64,000 nucleotides of DNA from Isoetes taiwanensis (taxonomy: Eukaryota > Streptophyta > Lycopodiopsida > Isoetales > Isoetaceae): NCBI GenBank assembly GCA_021234155.1, contig JAJEKV010000061.1:2443950-2507949 (forward strand), given 5' to 3'. The notes beneath the pieces are model-generated. The model was not told where the DNA came from and ran no database searches. It saw only the letters and a program-made list of their open reading frames with translations. Below are positions 1 through 12,053 of this stretch, one piece after another. The position numbers and the translations under genes were made by a program. Numbering within the stretch: the first letter of the stretch is position 1; every line of letters begins with the position of its first letter.

Positions 1-1107
1 GGACATTCTATTGCTAAAAGGATGTATGTAGCTTTGCTGTTTCATTTACTAGTGGTATTATTGTGCTCAATGTGTTTTAAAGCATTAAATTGAGCATCTA
101 GGGTCAGAAAGCAATGGGATTTGCATAAACAACCATGAGAAATGCAAGGCGACTGGTACCTAAAAGCAGAAGCAGATGCTGAATATTAATGGCTAGAGTA
201 GGGATCGATATAAGCTTGGCTGCCATAACCGGATTATCACTGGAAATGTTTAACCATTGAAAACAAGTAGGCTCTGTGACTCTTTTCTAAGATTTTTACA
301 GGTGTCAAATCAGAATGATTGAGGTGTTTCAACATCTGAGAAACCACCTTTAGATTGCATAGAAAAGATTATGGAATACTTCTGTAATCTGGAAAGCTCA
401 TAAATGAATATACCTTCCTCAATTCCATTGTTTGTTAATTACCTCCAGCATGCGTGATACTTTAAATTTTTGTGCCATTGTAGGTTGCTCAAATGACTGC
501 GGGTGATGACGACTATCCTTTCGATGTTGGCTGAGTTACTGAGAAGAAACACCATGGCAGTCCATCCAATTTGTCACTGACAGTCCAGGTTAATGAGTTT
601 TTTTGTATCTGCAGTGTGAAGCAAATTGATTACCTACAAATCTTTGGCTTGAATATTGTTGTTTTGCCTCTGCCGGGGCATCTGTCAAGGTCAAGGTGTG
701 CACTGATACGCATTTCTTACAACACAAGATGACATGCACTGGACTATGATGGTGATTTCAAAACAATAAGGAATGGTCTCTTGGCATGGCTGATCAGTGC
801 TATCATGATTTAAGGTTTTGAAGCTCACATGTTTTTTGCATCTTTTCATCTTATTCTACGGGATGAGGAAAATGTTACCGAGCCTTCTTGCTTTGGCAAC
901 ATTATCTTTGAGAGATAAATCAGGTATCTTCCAATTTAAGTTTAAATCAGGTATCTTCCAATTTAAGTTTCAGTTTGAGATATTCTTTTTGCCATGTACG
1001 TACAGTATGCCTAATAACGGAGGCCCTGGATTTCAAAACATTCTGGTTTATTTGACATGTTTACACAATGAATTTGAAAAATATGTACCTAGCGACTTTT
1101 GTAGATC
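1..1107. other. noncoding stretch, no gene recognised
   Basis: Apart from the possible terminal exon at 484-534, no coding similarity was seen on either strand. A 23-bp phrase containing CAGGTATCTTCC is repeated back to back at about 922-970, which produces a repetitive lysine/phenylalanine-rich ORF that is not credible as a gene. Confidence 0.5.
484..534 (+). CDS. possible terminal exon of an unseen gene
   Basis: A short open segment of 16 codons plus a TGA stop follows a good acceptor (pyrimidine-rich run ending in TAG at 481-483). The peptide is acidic and ends GDDDYPFDVG. No upstream exon was identified to its left, so the gene would start outside the window. No function can be assigned; it may be chance. 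Confidence 0.2.
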   Translation, partial: VAQMTAGDDDYPFDVG

Positions 1108-1513
1108 ATTCTTTGAGCTTCTCAATGCATGCTCATGCTTGGGAAACAGAGTTTGCTTGCTGAAGTTATGGCAATATTTTTTTATTTCTTTGTAAAATTA
1201 GAACAAACAAATGCATTTTGCCATATTTGGGCCATTTACAATACGAATCTGAAAATTGTGTGCTTAGCAATACACTTAGGTCTTCCCTTGAGCTTATTCT
1301 CAGACCTTTTCTTAGGTCTTCCCTTGAGCTTAGGTCTTATTCTCATTCTTTGAGCTTTTCAATGCATGCTCATGCTTGAGAAACAAAGTTTGCTTGTTGA
1401 AGTTATGGCTCTCTTTCTACACTGCTGTGAAATATAGAACAGCAAATGCATCTTGCGATATTTGGGCCATTTACCGTAGGAATCTGAAAATTGTATGCCT
1501 AACATTATTCTCA
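1108..1513 (+). repeat. diverged tandem duplication, period about 235 bp
   Basis: The block starting TTCTTTGAGCTTCTCAATGC at 1108 recurs at 1343 with scattered substitutions. Both copies continue through a shared phrase ATTTGGGCCATTTAC and end in GAATCTGAAAATTGT. Between them lies a shorter repeat of AGGTCTTCCCTTGAGCTTA. Two small ORFs here are by-products of this duplication. Confidence 0.75.
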
Positions 1514-1581
1514 GGTTCTCCCCTGATACTTTTAATGGATACTCTTCTTTGCAAAGATAGAGCTTGCATTTGAAAGTTATG

Positions 1582-1741
1582 TTAAAATTTCCCAGAAGCA
1601 ACAAGCTTCAGAACGGTGAAAGGTAAATTCAATTGTCTATTTGGCCTGGAAGAGCTTATTTTGGTTTTGGACCTTGCTCCTTTCACTGTTGTAGTGGAGC
1701 TGCTAGACGGGTGGGATGAAGACTGTAAATTCCTCTGCGTA
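1582..1741 (-). CDS. possible terminal exon, serine-rich, unassigned
   Basis: On the minus strand an acceptor (TTGTTAG) is followed by about 52 codons and a TAA stop. The peptide is serine/threonine- and arginine/lysine-rich and ends LPFTVLKLVASGKF. It looks like a low-complexity protein tail. The family is not recognised, and the upstream exon would have to lie between here and about 2 kb, where none was convincing. Confidence 0.22.
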
Positions 1742-2137
1742 CTAACAAGAAAAAGAAAGGAAGAATGTGAAATGCATGTAACTAACATGTAGTCGAATGT
1801 GAAGTGCATGTAACTAACATGTAGTCTATATCATGCTTACTGCGAATAACCTGCTACTCTGTGCAGGAAACAACTTCCTCTATTTAAAAAATGTCATATA
1901 CTAGGCATGTGAATAAAAGGTTCACCATTCTTATAATACATGAAAATTGGTTTCACATAATTGGATAAACCATGATCAACCTCAATCCTTTTTTGTACTG
2001 GGTAAGAACTTCTAGGACCCATGGTCAGTGAATTGAAAATACGATGGCAGTCCTGTGATAATGTAAAAACATTGTCAGTTATAATGGACACAAACTTGGG
2101 AAAATTCATCAATGCTTGAATTTTGCTTAAATTGTCC
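1742..2137. other. noncoding stretch, no gene recognised
   Basis: No coding or structural signal was identified beyond a short duplicated phrase AACATGTAGT at about 1784 and 1816. ORFs on either strand are short and unlike any family I recognise. Confidence 0.4.
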
Positions 2138-2320
2138 ACATGCATGGGTGGTCCTCACATTAAATGATTCAGAGCTTACATTAACATGTTTTGAGATGCA
2201 AGGCATGCATTTTCAAGGGCTTAAGGTACATGCATGGGTGGTCCTCACTTTAAATGATTTGAAGGCTTACATTAACATGCTTTGAGTTCTAAAGCATGCA
2301 TTTTCAAGAGCTTAAGGTTT
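2138..2320 (+). repeat. tandem duplication, period about 91 bp
   Basis: Two adjacent copies begin CATGCATGGGTGGTCCTCAC at 2139 and 2230 and both run on to a GCATGCATTTTCAAG phrase. They differ by a handful of substitutions and small indels. Confidence 0.8.
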
Positions 2321-3120
2321 GGTCGGGATGGCCAACTACCTTTACTCTCTATTTTTGAAACTAGAGGAAGAGTAAATTGGATTTGAAAGGAACAAAGTAG
2401 TCGAAGGGAATAAAAGTGATATTGCAAAGGGCATAGGTTGTTGACGTAGGAAATTTGACAATTGGGATACAATTGCCTCGACTTCGACCCCTTGGGTATG
2501 AAGTCCATGTACATCTTCTATTAGTTCTCATCTCAATCTAGGCAGCACCACAATCGTTTTGATTGAACTGCCTGAAGTTTGACATTTGTTGACGAAATCC
2601 GTTGAATATTGAGTATCGGTGTGAAGTATCGTTCATTATTGAGCTGCGATGTGAGGTACTCGTCTTGTGTCATGGACTCAAAACGTTTTACATGACTTTT
2701 TGAAAAGCCAATACGCATCTTCTATCCTGTTTCGATATCAGTTTAGGCGGCATGTTAAGGATTCCATTTTCGGTTATGGAACTTATGATTTGCGTAAAGT
2801 TTGATCACAATAACTTTAAACATTTTAGACTCACATTGTGTCCGAAAGTTTAGTCACAATAACTTTAAAAAATTTAGACTCACCTTGTGTCCTTTTTACA
2901 GCTCGCCTTTGAACATTGAGACATATGCAAGACTTTCCATAGGGTTCTTGCCTTTCTAACAATCAAGGAGCACATTATCAAAGAAGTTATCTCGTGCGAC
3001 ACTCATAGTTTAGCTTAACCAAATTTATCTTCTTCGCCGATTTGATCATTGCGGATTAAGTTACTCAACTTTCACATTACTTGATAAACTCTTGATTGAG
3101 GACTCGTAATAGTGATACTA
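2321..3120. other. noncoding flank of the first foldback element
   Basis: No gene seen. A phrase AATAACTTTAAA with flanking AGACTCAC is repeated at about 2808 and 2858. The composition resembles the adjacent foldback arm, so the element may start further left than the boundary given for it. Confidence 0.4.
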
Positions 3121-4467
3121 ATTTTGGTAATAGACCACCTTCCGTTCACAAACATTCTTTGATTAGAATTCAAGAAAGGAAGGCACAAGCAATAGACCCC
3201 TTAGTGTGATCCGCTTTTAGTGTGGATTTTGATCGAGACACACTCTATTTCCATAATAAGTGAAAGCTAGGGTAAAAGTATTAGAGTTATTGCCTTTCTG
3301 AGAACCAAACTAGGACCATGTATCAAACATGGTCCGATTTATCAATTCTCAAATGATGATATGGAGTCCAAGAGAATTACCAAATCCAACAATTTTGGCG
3401 TTTTTCTAAAAAAGAGGACCATTATGGACTAGAAAACAATAGCACTTCCCACGACATTAAATCACTCTTATTTTGTGGACGAAGAAATTCTAATAAACAG
3501 TTGTGAGCCTTTGACTACTTAAAGTTCTAATAACAATGGTGAGTTTCATTGAATGGCTATCAGAGATTTTAGCTTAAAACTTCATGACTTTGAAGTAGAT
3601 GCATACTGTTATTTGTGGATTTGGACAATTGAGAAGGTAAAATCCCAATTAGGATGTGCATTAAAGACACCTTGAGCAAATAAAATTTTTGGATTCACCT
3701 CGAAGAATCTTTCTAGAATATTGGTACTCTTAATGGAATGTTAGTAAAGTTATAAATCTTATAGAAACTTGGGAAATCTATACTTCCCAACATACGTACA
3801 TTCGACTTCGTACACTCTCTGGCAAGATACTCACCAAGTTGTCAAATTATTCTTCATGCACTATTGTCGGGGTCCATACCTTCCAATTAAAGATATTGAA
3901 CCTCCAATTGAGCCGCACTCAGTGAAAGATAGGGTAAAAATCTTAAAATTATTGCCTTATAGAACTTATGTACTGGTTCCCAAATGGGACCATGTACCAA
4001 ATCGTTCAATAATTTCTCAAATGATAATGTGGAGTCCAAGAAAATTACCAATTCCAGTTCAAAAAATATGACCATTAAATCATTTCTTCTTTTGTGGATA
4101 AAGAAGTTCTAATAAATTATGGTGAGCTGGCTATCAGGCAAGCGATTTAGCTTAAAGCTTCATGACTTTCACCTAGATGCATACTGCCATTTGAGGAGGT
4201 AAAATCTCAAACAAGATATGCACTAAAGACATTAATAGTTCGAAATGTGGAGACAACAAATTAGTGGATTATGATACTCGAATTCGACTTGACCAAACAA
4301 TATTTTAAAAGCCATCTATGACTATATGTTAGAGAAATACTACGAAATTGTATGTAGTAAACATTGATTTTTTTTAATAAAAGCTTTGGCTTTGAGTTAT
4401 TCATTTAACTTAACTCTTTTAGTTTAATTCAAATTTAGGTTTGCTTTTCGATTTAATCTCACCCATT

Positions 4468-4612
<145 letters not shown>

Positions 4613-4843
4613 TTTTTAGGTCCACAATAATTAAGGTAACTCCAACTTTCAATTTTCTTGATAAACTCTTCATCGAGAAGTTTTAATTAACGGGATTTAA
4701 CTTACGACTAGATGCATACTCCCATTTTGTTATTTACCTATGATTCTTGGCACTCAACTTTAGATATCGATGCCTTTAAGCTTGGATTTTACTCCCATAT
4801 GTTCGTAAACTATAGCTGATAAACCCATTGATAGTATAAAAAC

Positions 4844-4844
4844 T

Positions 4845-4896
<52 letters not shown>

Positions 4897-4920
4897 ATAT
4901 ATATATATATATATATATAT
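4844..4920. repeat. (TA)n tract at palindrome apex
   Basis: Two TA runs are separated by a short TCCCTTA interruption. The tract sits at the symmetry centre of the surrounding inverted arms and is bounded by AACTTGTATA on the left and TATACAAGTA on the right. Confidence 0.95.
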
Positions 4921-5800
4921 ACAAGTATTTGTACTATCAGTGGGTTTATTACCATGGTTTATGAAGATTTGGGAATAAAATCAAAGCTTAAAAATATTAG
5001 TATCTAAAGTTGAGTGTCAAAAATTAAGTTAGAAGAATCCATAGTGGAAGTTGGGTCGTTCAACATTGCCGTATAGTTTCATATAGTTTCTTAGTCTGTT
5101 TTCTAAGATATAGTCATAGGTAAACCCCAGAATTTTGTTTGTTCAAGTCGGATTTAAGTATCATAACCCATTAATTCATTGGCATCACATGGTGAAGTAT
5201 TAGTGTCTTTAACGTTCTTCTTGTTTGAGATTTTATCATCTCAACTATCATGTCGCACAAATGGGAGTCTGTATTTAGTTTAAAATCATGAAGCTTGAAG
5301 CTAAATGCTTTGCCTGATAGCCATTCAATGAAGCTCACCATTGTTTATTAGAACTTCTAGCCGTTAGAAGTTCACCATTATTTACTAGAACTATTTCATC
5401 TATAGAATAAAAAACATCCAATGTTGTCGGAAGTGCCATGTTAAAAACTTGTTTCCTAGTAATGGACCTCCTTTTGGAATATTCAAAATTCTTTGGAATT
5501 GTGATTCTCTTGGACTCCGACATTGACTCAAACCATGTTTGACATATGGCCCCATTTGGCGACCACTAAATTGGTTACGTAAAGATAATAACTCTAATAC
5601 TTTTGCCTTGGCTTTCACTGATTATGGGACAAAATACATGGAGTGTATCTTCATCAAAGTCCCCACTAAATGGAGATCACACTAAGGGGCTTATTGCTAT
5701 TGCCTTGCTTTTTTGAATTCTAACTTTAGAGCAGTCAAGAAAGTTTTGTGAATGGAAGGCAACTCGTTAGAGTCTCAGTGAAGAGTTTATCAAGAAAATT

Positions 5801-8800
5801 GAAAGTTGAAGTTACCTTAAGTGGGCAAGGTCAAATATAAAAGCAAAGCTAAATTTGATTAAATTAAAAGAGTCGAGGTAAATGTATAAACCAAAGTAAA
5901 AAATAGAGTCAAAGATCGATTTGCAGAATGTCAAGAATAATTTGACAATTTGGTGATATCGAACCAGACAACTCAAATGTACAAAAAAACCTATCTAGCA
6001 AAGTCGAAGTGGGATAGCTCGACTTTTCGTGTTGTCTAATGTTAAGTTAAAAGAAGTCATTATCATAGTGGAAGTCACCAAGTAGAGGTGGGAGGCTCAC
6101 CATTGTTTATTACAACTTCTTGCAGTCAGAAGCTCACCATTATTTATGAGAACTTTTTCATCCATTGTCTCTCCATCCAGGACTTAATATTTTGGATGGG
6201 CCAAAGACGCGGCATGCTAGCAAATGGCAAGTATGCTAGATTACGCATACCTAACATTTCTCTTTACTAGTTGAAACTCTATTTTATCCAAAACACGTGG
6301 AGTTGAAATCACTATTAACGTCCTCATGAGAGATGACAACGAGTAAAACAAACAGACATGGTACCGTCTAATATAGTAATTAGAGAAACTATGGATTTAA
6401 AACCTTTATAGTAGATAAATCATCTAGTAATATTCCAGGCATTCCCACCTAAAGAAGGATCAATTAGATCGGCTATAGAAAACCCAAGAAACTTGAAGAG
6501 GATGATATAGCAATTTGCACAGCTGAAGAGATTTTGTGCTACAGGATCATTAATTGATAGACCTTGCCACCCACCATACCCAATAATCCAAGTGGGTTCG
6601 CCCACCTCCGGAGCATGTACTATGAAGTGATACCTCCTATTTGACACTGAATGATGACTTCACCCTAGCATACAAAAACCTCATCAGAACCACTAATTTA
6701 GAGCATTTTGGCCAGTGTTTTGCACCATTTTTTTTCTTTTTTTTCACAATATTTGCTCTATGCAGCGATAGTGATCGCAATAAAAATTCATGGAATTTTG
6801 CAATTCCACAATTAAATATCTGTTAAACAATTTTAGCAAAAATGCATCCATACACACTTTCAACCTACTTAAATTATGAATGTATGCCAAATGTTTCATA
6901 TCGTAGATAAGGGTCCCCAACAAGCATACGAATATATATATATATATACAATAAGTATTGTATGATTTCCATTTGCCATTTAAATACGCATTGATTGGTA
7001 GATATCTTACACCTACAAAAAACTTTACCTTTGGGCAGGAAGAGCCTGGTAGGATGTCTTCATGATACGACTTGCTATTTGTATTCTCCCATTTGGATTT
7101 TGCATAATATGGACGTGACATTGTACTTGTATTTTTTAAGTGTCAACATATTGTCGAGAGAAGTTGTCAATGACCAAATTAGATAGCAAGGCACCAATGC
7201 CTACAAAATAAAGCATTGCACATACACTCTGTACATCTCCGTATTGATAGAATAGGCCCTAAACGTATCTTGTTGCACATAATAAAGCATTCAAACATTA
7301 TATAGATTTAAGTAAAACAGGTTCTTCCTTTTTTGTTTTTGGGGTTGATTGGTGTGGTCTTTGTAATATCCATAATATCTTGTCATTGTTTAATGCCAAA
7401 ACTTTATGTGTGATTGAATCCCATGTGCTTAAAGAATTCCCCTAAATAATTTCTTCAATTGAAAATGTTAAACAAAGGATTTTACTCTGCTAAAAGAGCT
7501 TCCCTAAATAACTTCTCTTAATATCCCCTGAATGAAAGGTTTTTCCATTTTCATCTTGATCTATTTAGTTATTTGGTTTTGTGAATGATTTTGAAGCTCT
7601 TCACCTCCAGTGATTTGCATAATTCAAAAATAGCATAGAAGTTGGATGCGAAAGCTCTAGGTTCCAACGATTATCATGCAACATTTCTCTGGAGTTGGAT
7701 GCAAAAAATCCAGGTTCAAAATCATTGAACCCATCTCAAGAAAATATTGTTACTTGAATTGGGTGAATGGTGGATAACAAGGATATGCTACTAAATTGGC
7801 TCCCTTTTGAAGAAAGAATAACAGCCTCTTGTTCATCTGCAAGCAGAATTACAACAACTGGACCTACTTTATGCAATGATAATACATTTAAAGTAGGTAT
7901 AGTCTTATCCATACGATGGTGTATGCTTTTGCCTTGGATTAACTTTCATTCAACGGTTGCACAACTCAATGAGCTATCAAATTGCAGGCGCCCTTCAAGA
8001 CCTGATCAATAGCTTAGAGTTACAACTCTTCTTGCATCCACTCGTGTCAAAATCTTCCCCTAAAGGACAAAAGTATACAATTGAGAGGCTGAGGGCTTAC
8101 TGTGGCCTTTCTGGCCGCTGCCACCCTCATGCTAGATCCAGTAAGCACCATTCTTCTGGAAGCAAGAAGGGTATTTTGCTCCTTTTTATATTGCCGAGCC
8201 AATCAGAGAGTGCAAACCAAGGCCCAAAGCAAAATGATTTTATGTTAATTGCAAATCTTTCAACATTATTTTAGTTTGCAAAATGTTTTGAGTGGAATTG
8301 TCAGATCGTGCATTTACGGCTGGTTGCCCAAATCAAATTTTTGCAAAAGTTAAAAAATTGCAACGCTGGTATTCAAAACAACGATGTAGCTACCTGAATT
8401 CTAGAACAGCTAAATATCGTAGTGCTCTCTGTCTCAGTTGATTAACAATGAAACAATTTTTCATTCATTATTAGAGTGTAAGATGGTGGGGAAGATAATG
8501 ACAAACTGCCACAATCCAAAGCTCATTGTGCTCGGTCAACAAAATTCCAAATACACAAAACAAAGGGACTGGCCAAGCACAAGAGGGTGCCCAAAATTGT
8601 CAATGACCATTGTTTCAAACTGCAGACTAGTTGGACAAATTTTTTCTTCTAAAATAATTGTCTGGAGAACCATATGCATCATCTTAGTGTGAAGAAATAT
8701 TACATTCATAAACATAGTTTCTTTGTTCCAATATCACATCGAAGTAGCAGAACTCCATAAAACCTGCAGCTCATCTCAAATTAATCAAAATAACCAGAAA

Positions 8801-8900
8801 GATTCAAAAATGTCTCAAAGACTACTAGTATAATAGCTATACGCACAGGGATTTCACAGAGAAGGTGAAAATAGTTAAATTCTCTCGGAATTGGCGATAA
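5801..8900. other. gene-poor stretch with foldback-related debris
   Basis: At 6088-6170 the phrase GCTCACCATTGTTTATTA recurs from 5332, so the foldback family extends here in rearranged form. The minus strand at about 6750-7100 carries a peptide (LLGTLIYDM, then HNLSRL) faintly like the connection region of Copia reverse transcriptases, but too weak to call. The pair of short + ORFs at 7767-8274 has no recognisable domain. No RNA gene was recognised. Confidence 0.4.
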
Positions 8901-11826
8901 ACACAAGATGATAGCATACACTACTTAAAAGTGGGTCCGATGCTCGCATCCAAAATGAGACTGAAAAAGCTTCATCTGAAAGACGACCCGGGGCTCCATT
9001 CATTTGTAAAGACAGGTAGAGGGAGAAGTGTCCAGTTCGGTTTCACTTCCACTTAAAGAATTGAAAATCAGAATGCAGAATGAATTACGTGAAGCGAACT
9101 ACACAGTCCAGCTACAACCTAAGTTTCCAAAATAAAATAAAAGACCACTTTTTTTTTCTAGGGATAGAATATGTACCCCCCAATGATTGTTGCAACAGTA
9201 TGTTCCATCTGACTTGTAGCAATTCCTAAAACTGCATGGGACTCTAGACGTAATGAACTCCACCAACAAGACCATCCGTTGCCTCATTCTGCCCATTAGT
9301 CCAAATAAGCTTCACAACAAAAGCAGAGAAAGCGAGATAGCAAGACATACATGGGGAAAAGTGTTAGGCCGACCACGTTTGCCACATCAAAAGTATCTAG
9401 CAAAGCGCCCTCGAAAGTAATCCCAAAGTCGAATCTAGAAAAAAATGTTCTTGTAAAAATATAATTATCAAATTACAGGAATAATAATGATAAAAATACC
9501 TAACTAAAAGATTCTCCAAATAATTAAACTAATTGAAGAACAGGAACACACATGCATATTGATCTTATATTGCTTATTTCAAAATCTACATTGTTTGGTA
9601 AGCAACATCAAGCCATAAGCCAAATTAGCTTCCTATATGAAAGCCAGGCCTTATCTGGCTAAGGTGGAAGTGGCAGAAGTCAATTTCGGATACTTATTTT
9701 AGCATATACAATTACATGCACGATTATCTCCTTTAGCATGCATCGCCTCCAGCAGAGATGAGGAGTGATAAGAGATGAGGAGTGATACGCTCGAATAACT
9801 TCCTATAAATGCAAGGCAAGAGACAAAGCTACATCGAGCATTGTATATCAGAATAACACCAAGGTGCATGAACAATAATCAAGATGTTAAAGTAGAGGGT
9901 CCTTTAACAAGGTCCATTTTTAATTTATGCACTTACAGCTCGCAATTCTTACACGCATATTTTACCACATTTTACTTCAGAGTTTAAAGAAGCATGGGGA
10001 TTTATTTGCACTAAATATCTTGTAAGACAGTTAAGGCATACTTTGTATGCCCCAGACAAAAACGAAAATAAGAGACAACAGAACATTCAAGGACGTATAC
10101 CCGAATCTTGAAGTCCCTATCAGTTGTAATAATGAAATTCATCAGGAGAAGTCACCTGCAAAACAATTCATGTAATGTTATCATTCAAGAAATAGAAGAC
10201 GACAATCTAGGTCAAACCAGTTATGGCTGCAAAAAATGATTCATCATCATGAACATGCCAAATATAAAACAAAATATTTACACCAGTAAATGGATTTCCA
10301 GCGAGCAACTATGGCATTGATTGGGCATACTGCTAATATATTCCAAAATAAGGCACAACATAACCTCAGGCAAAAAACTTACGAGCATGTTTTTTACGAA
10401 AAGTTGAAGCAGCAAACATTTGGTCATAGGCAATGATTTGGTGGTCACGAATATGACATTGCAATTCCCAAAAATCTTTGTGACCTTACGAATTTTGGAG
10501 CTTGTGCAAAATCTTGCAAAACATTATAGAACATGCTTTGTTGATCTGTCCTATTGTTGCAGTTCCTGAAACATTGGATTTGCAAACATTAAGACATTGC
10601 ACAAAAATCAACAAGAAAAGGAGCAAAATCAACAATATCTTTGAAGACTCATCTTCCAATGCCAAAGAACCTCCAAAGCAATGATGTCCAAAGTAAAATG
10701 GTAAATTGTTGCAAAGTTGCATGCATAGAGGGAACTCACATGTTTGTAAAATACAGCTCCTATCAAATTGTGATGACAAAAGGTTCGTTGTCTCTAGCAT
10801 GCCTGAAATGACTGTCTATGACATTTCGCAGCTGCTTACAACATCTAATAATCTCACAACTGAAACGTCCTTTGTCCCAAAGGTAACAACCGAAATGAAG
10901 CACGTGGTTCCATCATGTGCATAGTTCAATGAAAGCCTATTGAACTCTGGATGTGAGAGTAGAGCGGACACTAAAATGTTCGAAGCAATACATATGGAAC
11001 ACATGCTGGCATTTAAGATATATAACGTGAATCCTAGAAGCACGTTTTATGGAATGAGGTTTGAAGGCTTTCCATATCCATATAAATATTGAACGTAGCG
11101 GAAGAGAGAAAGAACTCGTGAAATTTAATGTAGATCCACTGCATCACTCAAACTAGTCATCGCTGCAAAAAATGATTCAGAGTGTTATTACAGACAACTA
11201 TGCAATGAAGCCCAAAAAGAAGCAATAGAAATTTTCTTACTGCGGAAGTGGGTTGAGGCCTCCAGCCAAGCTTATCCTCTTCACGGCCAAATGAGAGCTC
11301 TGTCATTTCCCGAAATATTTATGATAGTAATTTGTTAATTAGAATTTTGGTTGAGACATCATTTTCTGGAAAGTCCACATCAGTATATCTCCTGAAAATG
11401 TTCGAAGTATATCTGACCTGAATGGGATCCCCAATACAGCAACGGCTCTTGCAAAATAGCATACAATCTGCATGATCCATTGACCAGCAATTATAAGGGG
11501 CTGTGCAAATCCGCTAACGATTCTGCAAAGCATGCATGGCTGCAGGCAATCTCCCTCAATGTACTTGAATTCTCTTGCATGTCCCAGAGAAGTATGACAC
11601 TTATTGAAAGACATCAAACATTGCAGTTGCTATATCTCATTTTGGTTTACAGGCCGAACTCTACTAGAAACACATGCTTAATTTTGTTTCATTTTTGGCA
11701 GACTAAGTATGGCAATCCATGTATGTGTCCCATACAAACATTTAACCATGCCTGCTTCTAACTCTTCATAGATCATGCACGAAGTGCAAAACTTAGTGCA
11801 TCTCATCTTTATGGGCATACAAATAC
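8901..11826. other. stretch with scattered possible minus-strand exons, unassigned
   Basis: Several minus-strand pieces sit between plausible splice signals, for example an open stretch at about 9305-9440 after a TTTTTTTCTAG acceptor (peptide contains FEGALLDTFDVANVVG) and one ending at a GTAAGA donor near 11240. They could not be linked into one frame, and none matches the missing C-terminal part of the PYRR domain that should follow the exon at 11827-12053. Confidence 0.3.
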
Positions 11827-12053
11827 CTGGAAATAATGCTCGACATTTTTCCATGTCTGAATGCTGCCAGAGCCATCGGGCATTGAAATTGGATGCGGCG
11901 AAAAGTTTGATAAAGCGCCATATGGTTTCTGGAAAATGATGGAATACTATCTTCATGACTTGCCTTCGGTGCATCTTGGCCACAATTGAGAACACATGTG
12001 GGGCGACCATCTGGAATAGGCTTTAAATATCCAGATATGAGCATATCAGTTGC
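11827..12053 (-). pseudogene. PYRR: PYRR fragment: NADAR (riboflavin-intermediate N-glycosidase) exon, frameshifted
   Basis: Plant PYRR is a plastid riboflavin-pathway protein: a reductase domain acting on the pyrimidine intermediate, followed by a NADAR/YbiA-type N-glycosidase domain that removes damaged early intermediates. This exon follows a CTTCAG acceptor and ends at a CAG|GTATTT donor. Its first part reads DMLISGYLKPIPDGRPT, the linker after the reductase. Its second part reads QKPYGALSNFSPHPISMPDG and then TWKNVEHYFQ, the signature start of NADAR. The two parts lie in different frames, switched near 11940-11950, so at least one 1-nt indel is present. The following exon, which should begin with an AxKF motif, was not found. 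A peptide at about 13190-13245 (FIVSKVDATRMTHVR) resembles the reductase segment around ISSKxSRTRVFELR, but this is weak. I read it as a truncated, broken gene copy; family assignment is strong, functionality unlikely. Confidence 0.72.

Noticed and set aside
6744-7121. Copia-like reverse transcriptase fragment on the minus strand
   Set aside because: Only LLGTLIYDM-type similarity; no YVDD motif, RNase H or integrase residues nearby.
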